Of a stretch of DNA of 64,000 bases, positions 40,872-50,389 are shown piece by piece. The stretch comes from an uncultured Flavobacteriaceae bacterium. Lineage in GTDB: Bacteria; Bacteroidota; Bacteroidia; Flavobacteriales; Flavobacteriaceae. The notes beneath the pieces were generated by a model, which was not told where the DNA came from, ran no database searches, and saw nothing but the letters and a program-made list of their open reading frames with translations. The position numbers and the translations under genes were made by a program. Location: the NCBI GenBank assembly GCA_905181615.1, contig CAJIYH010000001.1, positions 1 through 64,000 of the forward strand, read 5' to 3'. Each line of letters begins with the position of its first letter. Positions within the stretch are counted from its first letter, which is position 1.

Positions 40872-42749
40872 ATGATTGTCCTAATGGGAGTAAGCGGAAC
40901 CGGAAAATCTAGCCTTGGCAAAATGTTGTCTCTGCAAACGGGCTGGCCGCTATATGACGCCGATGACTTTCATCCCAAATCCAATAAAGATAAAATGAAT
41001 TCTGGCCTTAAGTTAAACGATTCAGACCGAAAGCCATGGCTAGATAATTTGTCTCAAAAAATTTCTTTATGGTCCAATGATGGACAGGCTATCTTAGCGT
41101 GTTCTGCCCTTAAAGAATCTTACCGAGAAATTCTTTCTTCCCATAATAATTCAATTCAATGGGTTGTTTTAAATGGTTCTTTTGAGCTGATAAAGGATCG
41201 ATTAGAGATGCGAAAAGACCATTTTTTTAATTCAGAATTACTCCAATCCCAATTTGAAGACCTCGAGCTGCCTGCCTATGGAATTCACCTGGATGTAAAG
41301 AAATCTCTAAGGACTCTTTGCGTTTCCTTGTTGTCAAAAATTGAGCCTTTAGGTTCTGCTGGTATCGGAGTTGTTGGAATGGGTGTAATGGGTCAGGGAA
41401 TTGCGCTTAACTGTGCTGAAAATAAAATTACAACTTCAGTTTATAATCGTTCAGTTCCCGGTGAAGAAAAGGTTATCGATACCTTTATTTCTAAAAATAA
41501 AGATTTTAAAAATATACATGGGTTTACAGACCTTGGTCCATTTGTAGCTTCGTTAAAGCGTCCGCGAAAAATATGGCTGATGATTAAAAGCGGTGCGGCG
41601 GTTGACGGCTTAATCAATGATCTTGTCTCATTATTGGAAGAGGGCGACATTATTGTTGATGGAGGAAATTCTCATTACCCAGACACACAAAGAAGGGCTC
41701 AAGAGCTTCAAAAAAATAAAATTCACTTTGTTGGCTGTGGCGTTTCTGGAGGAGAGTTAGGCGCGCGCTATGGAGCCTCGATTATGTTTGGCGGCAGTGT
41801 TGATGCTTATAGGGCTCTAAGTCCCTTACTTGATAAAATTGCCGCAAAAGATTTAACTAAAAAACCATGTCAAAGTTATATGGGAAAAGAAGGTGCGGGG
41901 CATTTTGTGAAAATGGTTCACAACGGCATAGAATATGCAGAAATGCAATTGCTTGCAGAAACTTTTGCTGTATTGTCTCAACAGATGTGCTACGAAGAAA
42001 TAGCTTCTTTATTTCAAAAAATGAGCGATGGTCCTGAGGCGGGATACTTGCTGGAAATTACGGCTCATATTCTAAGAAAAAAGGAAGGAGATGCCTTCTT
42101 AGTTGATCTTATTTTAGACCAAGCAAACAGCAAAGGAACCGGCATTTGGTCCAGTTCGGCCGCTTTGTCTTTGGGGTCGGTGAATACCATGATGACCGCT
42201 GCAGTTTTTGCGCGTTATCTTTCCTCTTTAAAAAATCAGCGTGTACGTTTATCCAAGACAAAAATTACACAAAAGAAATTAATTCCTATTGAAGTCTCTA
42301 GTCTAGTTGAAGCCTACAGGTTTGCACGGATTATAAATCATATTCAAGGGTTTAATCTCATTGAACGTGCTGCAAACAAATATAATTGGGACTATAATCC
42401 CTCTGAAATTGCTCGTGTTTGGACACAAGGATGTATTATTCGTTCCGTTCTAATGGAGCGCCTTTCTGAAGCATTTAAAACAGAGAAAAGTTTGCTTAAC
42501 AACACCGAATATATAGATGTCCTTAACAAAACTGAATCTGGTGCAGCGATATTAATTCACCAAGCAATAGATCAAAAAATTCCGATAGATGGGTATTTTT
42601 CTGCTTATAATTATTGGGTTGCTATGTGTAGCGAAACCCTTCCTGCAAACCTAATTCAGGCACAACGTGATTTTTTTGGAGCCCACACCTACAGAAGAAT
42701 TGACAAACCTTTTGAAGAAACTTTTCACACCCAATGGCATAATGATTGA
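40872..42749 (+). CDS. Gluconokinase-6-phosphogluconate dehydrogenase fusion
   Basis: 625 residues with two complete enzymes. Residues 1-155: gluconokinase (P-loop GVSGTGKSS at 6-14, then YDADDFHP, ACSALKESYRE). Residues about 163-625: decarboxylating 6-phosphogluconate dehydrogenase (GVVGMGVMGQGIALN cofactor loop; DGGNSHYPDTQRR; GCGVSGGELGARYGAS; KMVHNGIEYAEMQ; DQANSKGTG). Together they take gluconate to 6-phosphogluconate and on to ribulose 5-phosphate, CO2 and NAD(P)H, so the fusion channels two consecutive steps. Its stop overlaps the start of the gluconate permease by 8 bp. A stand-alone gnd may exist elsewhere. Confidence 0.85.
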   Translation: MIVLMGVSGTGKSSLGKMLSLQTGWPLYDADDFHPKSNKDKMNSGLKLNDSDRKPWLDNLSQKISLWSNDGQAILACSALKESYREILSSHNNSIQWVVLNGSFELIKDRLEMRKDHFFNSELLQSQFEDLELPAYGIHLDVKKSLRTLCVSLLSKIEPLGSAGIGVVGMGVMGQGIALNCAENKITTSVYNRSVPGEEKVIDTFISKNKDFKNIHGFTDLGPFVASLKRPRKIWLMIKSGAAVDGLINDLVSLLEEGDIIVDGGNSHYPDTQRRAQELQKNKIHFVGCGVSGGELGARYGASIMFGGSVDAYRALSPLLDKIAAKDLTKKPCQSYMGKEGAGHFVKMVHNGIEYAEMQLLAETFAVLSQQMCYEEIASLFQKMSDGPEAGYLLEITAHILRKKEGDAFLVDLILDQANSKGTGIWSSSAALSLGSVNTMMTAAVFARYLSSLKNQRVRLSKTKITQKKLIPIEVSSLVEAYRFARIINHIQGFNLIERAANKYNWDYNPSEIARVWTQGCIIRSVLMERLSEAFKTEKSLLNNTEYIDVLNKTESGAAILIHQAIDQKIPIDGYFSAYNYWVAMCSETLPANLIQAQRDFFGAHTYRRIDKPFEETFHTQWHND

Positions 42750-44082
42750 TTACTCACTTTTAATTTCTGTTCTCGCTGGCGTTGTCTTATTAATCCTTTT
42801 GATTTTAAGGTTTAAATTTCAGCCATTTATCGCCTTATTAATTTCAAGTATTCTTGTGGGTGTTTTGGCTGGGGTGGCTCCTGCAGAAATTATAAACACA
42901 GTAAAAGAGGGCATGGGGTCAACACTAGGCTTTGTTGCTGTTGTCGTTGGTTTGGGCGCCATGTTTGGGGCTATTTTAGAGCATTCTGGCGGGGCTGAGG
43001 CTCTAGCTCAATCCTTGCTTCAAAAATTTGGAGAAAAAAATGCGTCTTGGGCGCTAATGATTGCGGGGTTTTTTATTGCTATTCCTGTTTTTTTTGACGT
43101 TGCCTTTATAATCTTAATTCCCTTGGTGTATTCCTTACAGAGAAAAACCAAAAAATCCATGCTTTTATATGCAATCCCTTTACTCGCAGGGCTTGCCATT
43201 ACTCATGCTTTTATCCCTCCAACGCCAGGGCCTGTGGCTGTTGCTGATATTTTAAGCGCCGATTTAGGCTGGGTTATCTTGGTTGGATTTATTGTTGGGG
43301 TTCCCGCCGCAATAGTTAGCGGTCCGCTATTTGGAAAATATATTGCCTCTAAAATATTTGTTGCCGCACCCGAACGTTTTAAAAAAGAAAGCGCGAAACA
43401 GTTTCCGCCAATTAGCCTAATTATATTCATTATAGGAACGCCTATTTTTTTGATTGTATTAAACACTGTATTGGGCAGCTCTATTAGTTCGGGATTGCGC
43501 TTGTCTGATAAAGCAATCGCTTGGATTCAAATGATTGGGCATCCTTTTTCGGCGCTAATACTTGCAAATCTAATGGCTTGGTACTTTCTGGGAATTAAGC
43601 GTGGTGTATCTAAGTCTGTTTTGTCCTCAATCACAACTTCTTCCCTGGCTCCTGCGGGAGTTATTATCCTATTGACTGGAGCCGGAGGTGTTTTTAAACA
43701 AATGCTAATTACCACAGGAACAGGGGAGATGCTCGCTAAATACTTTTCGAGTATTGGCTTGGGGTTAATTCCGTTTGCCTTTTTAGCAGCTGTCTGTGTG
43801 CGGGTTTTACAGGGCTCTTCAACCGTTGCAATGATAACTGCTGCTGGAATAACTTCTGCTTTAATAATTGAGCCTCTTGGAGGGTTCCATACGGCTCTAT
43901 TGGTTATCGCTATAGCTTCGGGAGCGTCTATTTTGTCTCATGTTAATGATAGTGGCTTTTGGCTGGTTAGTAATTATCTAGGCCTCTCCGAAAAAGACAC
44001 CTTCAGAAGCTGGTCCATTATGACAACCATTTTAGCCCTAACCGGATTAAGTATGGTTCTTTTGCTTTCGCTTTTTGTTTAA
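42742..44082 (+). CDS. GntP-family gluconate:H+ symporter
   Basis: 446 residues from ATG at 42742, chosen because it overlaps the stop of the fusion gene (ATGATTGA) and begins with the usual first helix; a start at 42667 would add 25 non-conserved residues. About 12-14 helices with GntP motifs (FIPPTPGPVAVADILSADLG and GASILSHVNDSGFWLVSNYL). It should bring gluconate in for the preceding gene product. Translational coupling ensures matched levels. Confidence 0.9.
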   Translation: MIDYSLLISVLAGVVLLILLILRFKFQPFIALLISSILVGVLAGVAPAEIINTVKEGMGSTLGFVAVVVGLGAMFGAILEHSGGAEALAQSLLQKFGEKNASWALMIAGFFIAIPVFFDVAFIILIPLVYSLQRKTKKSMLLYAIPLLAGLAITHAFIPPTPGPVAVADILSADLGWVILVGFIVGVPAAIVSGPLFGKYIASKIFVAAPERFKKESAKQFPPISLIIFIIGTPIFLIVLNTVLGSSISSGLRLSDKAIAWIQMIGHPFSALILANLMAWYFLGIKRGVSKSVLSSITTSSLAPAGVIILLTGAGGVFKQMLITTGTGEMLAKYFSSIGLGLIPFAFLAAVCVRVLQGSSTVAMITAAGITSALIIEPLGGFHTALLVIAIASGASILSHVNDSGFWLVSNYLGLSEKDTFRSWSIMTTILALTGLSMVLLLSLFV

Positions 44083-44092
44083 ACAATTTATT

Positions 44093-44686
44093 ATGAAAAA
44101 AATATTTCTCCTTTGCTTTTTTATGCTTGTTTCGTGTGAACAGACCAAAGAAAAAACCTACCCTATAGGGCATATCGCAACTCCCGTTGGTGAGCTATAC
44201 TTCTGGCTTTATGAAGAAACCCCTTTACATAGAGCTAGCTTTGTTAAACTAGCGAACATGCAATATTGGGATGATTTAAGTTTTAATCGAGTTATTGAAA
44301 ACTTTGTAATCCAAGGAGGGTGTCCAGACACGCCTAAAGGGTTTGGGGCTTCTGACTACTTAATTGACCCGGAGTTTGTTCCCGAGATCAAACACATTTA
44401 TGGGGCGATCGGAATGGGGCGTGATGATAACCCAGGAAAGCTTTCTGCGGGATGCCAGTTTTATATTGTTCATGATGTTGAAATTCCACGGCTGGATCAA
44501 AACTACACCATCTTTGGGCAGGTTTTTAAAGGTCTGGATGTTTTAGACGTAATTGCAAGTCTTCATACAGATGCAGATGACGCCCCCTTAGAAAGGGTGC
44601 CAATTCTGGTTCGTGCGCTCCAATTGAATGAAAAAGAAATCCAGATATTGGGGGGATCAAAATTCTTTGAAACCACGATCCAATAA
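44093..44686 (+). CDS. Cyclophilin-type peptidyl-prolyl isomerase lipoprotein
   Basis: 197 residues from ATG at 44093. Lipobox ends at C15 (FMLVSC). Cyclophilin core: LHRASFVKLANMQYWDDLSF, FNRVIENFVIQGGCP with the catalytic arginine (R71 approximately), then SAGCQFYIVHD and FGQVFKGLDVLD. It helps fold exported proteins from the periplasmic face. An extended start at 44075 is unlikely since it hides the signal sequence. Last gene in the gluconate operon by position, but probably independent in role. Confidence 0.85.
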   Translation: MKKIFLLCFFMLVSCEQTKEKTYPIGHIATPVGELYFWLYEETPLHRASFVKLANMQYWDDLSFNRVIENFVIQGGCPDTPKGFGASDYLIDPEFVPEIKHIYGAIGMGRDDNPGKLSAGCQFYIVHDVEIPRLDQNYTIFGQVFKGLDVLDVIASLHTDADDAPLERVPILVRALQLNEKEIQILGGSKFFETTIQ

Positions 44687-44824
44687 TGTCTCATGGGAAG
44701 AAAAACAAGGCCTCTGAACTTTTTAAACAATATAAATAAAACCGCCTGGAACATAAATGAGTTCTGTCTTTTTGATTTAAACAAAAATGCCCTTTACTTT
44801 GTAAAACCATTCAATCTAATCTTT

Positions 44825-45592
44825 ATGAAAAAAAACACGCTATTACTATTAACAATCTGCATTTTTAAGGGATTCTTTTCTTTGAATGCTCAAGAATATA
44901 AATATGCTGCCTTCAAAAAAGAAGGGAAAACGCTACCGTACAGAATTCTTTTGCCTGAAGACTATGATGTGGAAAAAAAATACCCATTAGTCTTATTTCT
45001 TCATGGATCTGGAGAGCGTGGAAATGATAATGAGCATCAGCTGGTGCATGGAAGTTCTCTTTTTTTAGATAAAGATTTCAGAAAACAAAACCCTGCAATT
45101 GTTGTTTTCCCACAGTGTGGGGCAGATGATTTTTGGTCAACTTTGGATCGAGACAATCCCTCTGGTTTTGGTTTTGTTGAAAAACCAAAAAACAATGAAA
45201 TGCTCAAATTAGTTGAGGGTATGTTGGACGACCTTATTTTAAATCATGGGATTGATAAAAAGCGTATTTATGTTGGCGGACTATCTATGGGTGGCATGGG
45301 AACCTATGAATTGGTTTACAGAAACCCGCGAAAATTTGCAGCAGCTTTTGCAATTTGTGGGGGTGCAAATCCAAAAATTGCAAGGAAATTAAGACGCCCT
45401 GCTTGGCGAATAGATCACGGAGAGGCAGATGAAGTGGTTCCTGTAGAGCTTTCCAAAAAAATGGTAAGCGCCATCCTCAAAAAAAGAGGCTCTGTAACCT
45501 ACAACTGGTATCCTGGCGTAAATCACAACAGTTGGGACAATGTCTTTGCTGATTCTGAGTTTTTACCTTGGCTTTTTGCTCAAAAAAAATAA
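44825..45592 (+). CDS. Secreted alpha/beta-hydrolase (phospholipase/carboxylesterase type)
   Basis: 255 residues from ATG at 44825 (44693 would place 44 residues before the signal peptide). Signal peptide 1-22 (ending SLNAQ). Motifs: LFLHGSGERG (oxyanion), GLSMGGMG with the nucleophile serine, DHGEADEVVP with the aspartate and GVNHNSW with the histidine, a complete triad. Similar to the LpqC/feruloyl-esterase-like group of secreted polymer esterases in marine Bacteroidota. Confidence 0.8.
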   Translation: MKKNTLLLLTICIFKGFFSLNAQEYKYAAFKKEGKTLPYRILLPEDYDVEKKYPLVLFLHGSGERGNDNEHQLVHGSSLFLDKDFRKQNPAIVVFPQCGADDFWSTLDRDNPSGFGFVEKPKNNEMLKLVEGMLDDLILNHGIDKKRIYVGGLSMGGMGTYELVYRNPRKFAAAFAICGGANPKIARKLRRPAWRIDHGEADEVVPVELSKKMVSAILKKRGSVTYNWYPGVNHNSWDNVFADSEFLPWLFAQKK

Positions 45593-45593
45593 A

Positions 45594-46040
45594 ATGAAGC
45601 TTCTTAGAACCGATCATAAAAACATTGACTTTCAAAACTTAGTAAAAACACTAAACTTAGAACTTTCTGTTGTAGATGGAGAGCTTCATGACTTTTACAG
45701 CCAGTTTAATGGAACAGAAAATTTAGAACATGTCGTTGTTGCTTATAAAGACGATAGACCGATTGGCTGTGGTGCGTTTAAGTATTTTGGCGAAGCCGTC
45801 GTAGAAATAAAGCGAATGTTCACTCCGCCAAGTGGTCGAAAGAAAGGAACTGCAGCAATGGTTTTAAAAGAATTAGAGGTTTGGGCAAAAGAGCTTGGAA
45901 ATAAAAGGTGTGTTTTAGAGACAGGCAAAAATTTGCCAGAAGCCGTTGGGCTTTATAAAAAATTTGGTTATATTATAATTCCAAATTATGAGCCCTATAA
46001 AGAAACCGATAACAGCCTCTGCTTCGAAAGGCTATTGTAA
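45594..46040 (+). CDS. GNAT N-acetyltransferase
   Basis: 148 residues from ATG at 45594, 1 bp after the esterase stop. The GNAT core is visible: VAYKDDRPIGCGAFKYFG, EIKRMFTPPSGRKKGTAAMV (acetyl-CoA loop, with GRKKGTA for the usual R/QxxGxG/A), and ETGKNLPEAVGLYKKFGY. Target unknown. Translationally coupled to the esterase gene. Confidence 0.8.
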   Translation: MKLLRTDHKNIDFQNLVKTLNLELSVVDGELHDFYSQFNGTENLEHVVVAYKDDRPIGCGAFKYFGEAVVEIKRMFTPPSGRKKGTAAMVLKELEVWAKELGNKRCVLETGKNLPEAVGLYKKFGYIIIPNYEPYKETDNSLCFERLL

Positions 46041-46129
46041 TAGCCTTGTTTTGATTGACTTAAATGTAGACGGTTGCTCAACTGCTTAGGGAAAATTAAA
46101 ATTTAATTAGGTTTGTAAAATAAACTTGT

Positions 46130-46697
46130 TCATGCTTATGGAACAAACCCAACGTCTCGCCATATTAAAACAAACTACACCCAGATAACATCTTGATCTA
46201 ATTGAACAAGCCATTGCTCAAGTCAAAGAAATCCTTAGTAGCCACAGTTATGTTTTATCTTTTGGTGCTGGCTAGTCATCATTAGCGCCATCTTAAACTA
46301 TGTTCTTTTAGTCTAAAGTTCGTTTGGAAATCAAAGCTACTTGATCTGGCCAATTACTCTGACTATTGGGGTCAATAGGGGTCTTTTGGTGCTATTAAAA
46401 AGAGAAGAGAAGAGAGGTCATAAAACCCATCTGGGAAGGGTCCTCATTTTATTGTCTCTTGCCTCCCCATTTGTGGATCTTAGCCCTTGATTTTTTTTCC
46501 TTTTGGCGGGTGTAGGAACCTTAGTTAGTGGTGTTGTTTTAAAATTCCGCCCCCTTGAGATAGGAGGAATTGTGCTCTTAGAGTTTCCGTTTTACAGCAT
46601 TTTTGTTAGCGGCTCCTCTGTTTTGCTTTTATACGCAGCTGTTATTATCGTTTCGTGTCTGGTTCCTGGATATTTACTTAAACGTCATCAGGCTTGA
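46130..46697 (+). pseudogene. Decayed membrane protein gene
   Basis: Pieces in several frames: MEQTQRLAILKQTT (46137), FVWKSKLLDL, LGRVLILLSLASPFVDLSP, and an open end LAGVGTLVSGVVLKFRPLEI ... YLLKRHQA (46503-46697). Typical of a four- or five-helix protein of about 190 residues that in Bacteroidota is usually followed by a winged-helix regulator, as here. At least three frameshifts or stops. Confidence 0.55.
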
Positions 46698-46975
46698 AGG
46701 CACTAGACCCGATACTAACCTCCCCTCTGCGTCTCGGTGCCATGTCTGTACTAATTAAACTCTAGGCAGCTTCTTTTGTTTCCCTCAAAGAACAGCTAAA
46801 AGCTACACAAGGAAACCTCAGCGTTCAGCTTAACAAGCTTTAAAGACGCCGGGTATATTAAAATAGTAAAACGCTTTGAGGGGAACTACCCTTTAACAGA
46901 AATCAAAATAACCTCAACAAACATTCGTGCATTCGAGGATCATGTAAAAAACTTGAAGGCCTCTTTGCATGTCTA
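46698..46975 (+). pseudogene. Decayed winged-helix transcriptional regulator gene
   Basis: ILTSPLRLGAMSVLIKL-stop-AASFVSLKEQLKATQGNLSV ... QLNKL, then after a +1 shift (near 46844) KDAGYIKIVKRFEGNYPLTE ... EDHVKNLKASLHV and stop. This is the MarR/ArsR-like winged helix that pairs with the membrane gene before it. One stop and one frameshift make it inactive. Confidence 0.65.
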
Positions 46976-47238
46976 ATTCTTATAAATTTACTTTTGCGAC
47001 AAAACCCTTATCTTTATCAAAAAAGGGCGCGATGGAGGTAAAAGATGCTAATGGAAACATGCTTAATGACGGGGATACAATAAAACTAACCAAAGACCTA
47101 AAACTTAAAGGGACCTCGACCACCATAAAAAGAGGAACTACTGTAAAAAACATCCGACTAACCGATAGCCTAGACGAAATAGACTGCCGAATTAATAAAA
47201 TGAGCATTGTGCTAAGAACCGAATTTGTGAAAAAGTAG
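46969..47238 (+). CDS. PhnA-domain protein
   Basis: 89 residues as read; the conserved part VKDANGNMLNDGDTIKLTKD then LKGTSTTIKRGTTVKNIRL and EIDCRI matches the C-terminal domain of the PhnA/YjdM family. The N-terminal zinc ribbon of full-length PhnA is absent. The ATG at 46969 overlaps the end of the dead regulator; an ATG at 47032, right at the conserved part, is an equally good start (68 residues). Despite the name, a role in phosphonate use is not established. Confidence 0.7.
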   Translation: MSNSYKFTFATKPLSLSKKGAMEVKDANGNMLNDGDTIKLTKDLKLKGTSTTIKRGTTVKNIRLTDSLDEIDCRINKMSIVLRTEFVKK

Positions 47239-47313
47239 GATTATAATATCCTTCCATCCTTAATTTTAGACACTTCTATTAATTTATTTCTGTATATTTC
47301 ATAAAAAACTTGC

Positions 47314-48180
47314 ATGAGCGGATCGCCTTTTCATAAAATATTAATCGGTTTTGCCTTTTCTCCAAACTTAAAAGCAAATGTCTTTGAGGCTATGCGTTTG
47401 GCTAGTTTTTTAGATGCCCATCTTTATTTTCTCCATGTGGGTTTGAAGTCCGTAGCCAAAGAAAAAGCGTTTACTGATATCCTTGAAGATTCTCCTGTAA
47501 AGCTTGAAAAACTTTCGGTCATCTGGGAAAAAGGAGAGCCTGTAGAAACAATAAGAGAGCAGTGCCAAAATAACAACATTGATCTACTTCTTTTGGGGGC
47601 CATGCAAAGAGAAAATATGTTGAAGTTTTATATGGGGTCGATTGCTCGGAAACTAACTCGTAATGCCCCTTGTTCTGTGCTGTTGCTGATTAAGCCATCT
47701 GTGATAAGAAAGCCAACCCAGCACATGGTTGTTAACGCTTTCGAAAGCCCTCAAACAGAATCTACCATTCTTTCAGCTTTTCATTTTGGAAAGGCGCTGA
47801 ATATCAATAAAATTACATTGGTAGAAGAAATAAATCGTTCCGAAGTCGCCGTAGAAGCAGATGATGATCGCGGCTTAAGAAAAGTTACTTTAAGAAAAGA
47901 AAAATTAAAACGTAGAGAGCTTACTCGTGTTAAGGAAATCCTGTCCCATATCCCTAGCTCCCTAATAGGGGGAATTAAGGTTCATTCTCAAAATATTTTT
48001 GGTACACGCGGTTATTCTATTGGACATTATGCAAAGGTTGTTCGTGCGGATCTCTTAATAATGAATGCCGCTGAAAACAGAAAGGGTTTTTTCGGGAGGG
48101 TTTTTCCTCAAGATTTGGAACATATTTTGTCAGAATTACCAACGGATGTGCTCGTCATAAAAAGCAAGGAAAATGAGTAA
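47314..48180 (+). CDS. Universal stress protein, two tandem UspA domains
   Basis: 288 residues. First UspA domain about 5-135 (KILIGFAFSPNLKANVFEAM ... LLLGAMQRENMLKFYMGSIA), with a partly conserved ATP-binding end (GSIARKLTRNAPCSVLLL). Second domain about 140-288 is more diverged (SIGHYAKVVRADLLIMNA). Stop overlaps the ATG of the SulP gene (ATGAGTAA), so the two are coupled, and the Usp probably regulates or accompanies that transporter. Confidence 0.75.
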   Translation: MSGSPFHKILIGFAFSPNLKANVFEAMRLASFLDAHLYFLHVGLKSVAKEKAFTDILEDSPVKLEKLSVIWEKGEPVETIREQCQNNNIDLLLLGAMQRENMLKFYMGSIARKLTRNAPCSVLLLIKPSVIRKPTQHMVVNAFESPQTESTILSAFHFGKALNINKITLVEEINRSEVAVEADDDRGLRKVTLRKEKLKRRELTRVKEILSHIPSSLIGGIKVHSQNIFGTRGYSIGHYAKVVRADLLIMNAAENRKGFFGRVFPQDLEHILSELPTDVLVIKSKENE

Positions 48181-50383
48181 AATAAGTTCATTCAGGAGTT
48201 TTATGGGCGCACTTCCTGCAAATCTTTTTGCAGGTTTTGTGGTTTCCTTGGTGGCTTTGCCCCTTGGGCTGGGGCTTGCTATAGCCTCAGAAGCTCCTCC
48301 AATAGCCGGAATCATTTCGGCTGTAGTTGGTGGAGTTGTTGTTGCGCTTTTGGGTGGGTCTCAACTAACAATTGCTGGCCCAGGAAATGGGCTGGTCATC
48401 GTTTTGCTTTCATCAATTACTCTTTTGGGCGAAGGCAACCTATACCAAGGGTATCTTTTTACATTGGCTGCTGTTGCCCTTTCTGGGATGTTAATTTTTC
48501 TTTTTGGAGTTTTTCGTTTTGGTGCGTTAAGTGAGTTTTTTCCTGCCTCAGCATTGCAAGGAATGTTAGCCGCTATTGGGATTGGAATTCTTTCTAAGCA
48601 AATTCATGTAATGCTAGGAATAACAACAGCCACAGGGAGCCCCATAAGTCTTTTGGCTCAGGTTCCCGAAAGTGTTTTGTTCATTATTCAAAACGCGTCT
48701 TTAGAGGTTCTTGTCGCCGCATCAATAGGTGTTGGGTGTATTCTGGTTTTGACTTTATACTCTAGAATTAGAAACCCTGTTTTTCATTTAATTCCTGCCC
48801 CAATGTGGGTTGTTTTTTTGGCAATAGGGCTAAGTTATTATTACGAATATATTATGGCTGTTCCATATCCTATAGGTGAAGATCTCCTCATAACACTTCC
48901 TGAAAATTTGCTAGGTAACCTTCCCTTCCCTGATTTTGGAAAGGTTAAAACATTGGAGTTTGTTGGGGTTGTTTTCTCGCTTACGTTAATCTCTTGTATT
49001 GAGTCGTTGTTGAGCATTAAAGCAGTAGACAAACTAGATCCTCTAAAAAGAAGATCCAATGTAAACAAGGACCTTAGAGCTCTAGGAATTGCAACAGCTA
49101 TAAGTGGTCTTGTGGGCGGGTTAAATGTAGTGACTGTAATTGCCCGAAGCTCTGTAAATGTAAATAATGGAGGATCTAACAGGTCGGCGAATTTATTCCA
49201 CGCACTTTTTTTATTGTTGTTTATCCTTCTCTTTCAAGATCAGATACAGCGAATTGCTCTCCCGGCTCTTGCGGCTATTTTGGTGTATACGGGCTATCGC
49301 TTAGCGGCTCCTGAAAACTTGATAATGTTATTTAAAATTGGAAAAGAGCAGGCTGCTATCTTTCTGGTTACTCTTGGAATGACACTCGCTTATGGCTTGA
49401 TTACGGGAATTGCTTTTGGGGTATTTGCGACTTTTATAATCCATATATTAATCAACAAAAGCCTTTTCCTTTTTACAAGAAACTGGCTTAAGCCAAACGT
49501 CTTGATGTTTAAGGAAGAAGACAGCGGGAACTATTTTGTCAGCGTAAAGAATTTCTGCAGCTTTCTAAACTTTTACAAGTTAAAAGCTCTTCTTGACGAA
49601 ATCCCCGAACATGAACATGCTATTGTAGATTTTTCTCTCTGTGAGTTTGTAGATCATACCGTGATGGAAGGTCTCAACGGTTACCGAAGAGGGTTTGCTA
49701 GTAAAAGTGGAGTGTTTGAAATTATTGGGTTAGATGTTCATTTTTCGGACACGCAACATCCTTTTGCTATTAGAAAGGTGTTGCCAATGAAAGATTTTTT
49801 GAACCTTGGAAGCCACCTAACAAAAAGGCAAAAATCTTTAGAGGCTCTTTCTAAAAAGCTAAAGTGGTCCTACCGCCCAGAACTTTCTTCTGATCCACAA
49901 AGTCTTGAAAAATTTGAATACTTTAAGTCCAAGCAAATCAATTATCAATACAATGTTTTGGTTGATGCTACAGGGCGCTTTTCGCTCTTTGACCTTTCGT
50001 ATAGTGAGGGAGCGTTTATTTCCAAGGAAGATTTAAAGTCCTCCTTTTTAATGATTAAACTGGACGAGCAGGTTCCTCAGTTTGTCTTAGATAAAGAACA
50101 TTTATTAGCGAGCTTATATGAGCCTTTAGGGTACAAAGACATCGACTTTATTGATGCTCCTGATTTCTCAAGGCGCTTTTTTCTGTCTGGAAAAAACAGA
50201 TCTGAAATACGAAAATGGTTCTCCCCTGAGTTAATTTTCTTTTTCGAAAGCCATTCTTATTTTCACATAGAAACAAATAAAAACATCTTGTTAATTAAGG
50301 GTAAAAACCGATTGTCTAGCATAGATGAAATTAAAAAAATGCTTGCTTTTGGGACCGAACTAACCCATATATTAAAAAAATAA
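48173..50383 (+). CDS. SulP-family anion transporter with long C-terminal domain
   Basis: 736 residues. Residues about 10-430 form the SulP membrane domain (LFAGFVVSLVALPLGLGLAI; AGPGNGLVIVLLSSI; FPASALQGMLAAIGIGILSK). A STAS-like domain at about 445-530 (YFVSVKNFCSFLNFYKLKAL; AIVDFSLCEFVDHTVMEGL) follows, then a 200-residue C-terminal part (SLEKFEYFKSKQINYQYNVL to end) I do not recognise, seen in other flavobacterial SulP proteins. SulP members of this type take up sulfate or bicarbonate; here the substrate is open. Confidence 0.8.
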   Translation: MSKISSFRSFMGALPANLFAGFVVSLVALPLGLGLAIASEAPPIAGIISAVVGGVVVALLGGSQLTIAGPGNGLVIVLLSSITLLGEGNLYQGYLFTLAAVALSGMLIFLFGVFRFGALSEFFPASALQGMLAAIGIGILSKQIHVMLGITTATGSPISLLAQVPESVLFIIQNASLEVLVAASIGVGCILVLTLYSRIRNPVFHLIPAPMWVVFLAIGLSYYYEYIMAVPYPIGEDLLITLPENLLGNLPFPDFGKVKTLEFVGVVFSLTLISCIESLLSIKAVDKLDPLKRRSNVNKDLRALGIATAISGLVGGLNVVTVIARSSVNVNNGGSNRSANLFHALFLLLFILLFQDQIQRIALPALAAILVYTGYRLAAPENLIMLFKIGKEQAAIFLVTLGMTLAYGLITGIAFGVFATFIIHILINKSLFLFTRNWLKPNVLMFKEEDSGNYFVSVKNFCSFLNFYKLKALLDEIPEHEHAIVDFSLCEFVDHTVMEGLNGYRRGFASKSGVFEIIGLDVHFSDTQHPFAIRKVLPMKDFLNLGSHLTKRQKSLEALSKKLKWSYRPELSSDPQSLEKFEYFKSKQINYQYNVLVDATGRFSLFDLSYSEGAFISKEDLKSSFLMIKLDEQVPQFVLDKEHLLASLYEPLGYKDIDFIDAPDFSRRFFLSGKNRSEIRKWFSPELIFFFESHSYFHIETNKNILLIKGKNRLSSIDEIKKMLAFGTELTHILKK

Positions 50384-50389
50384 TCAATT

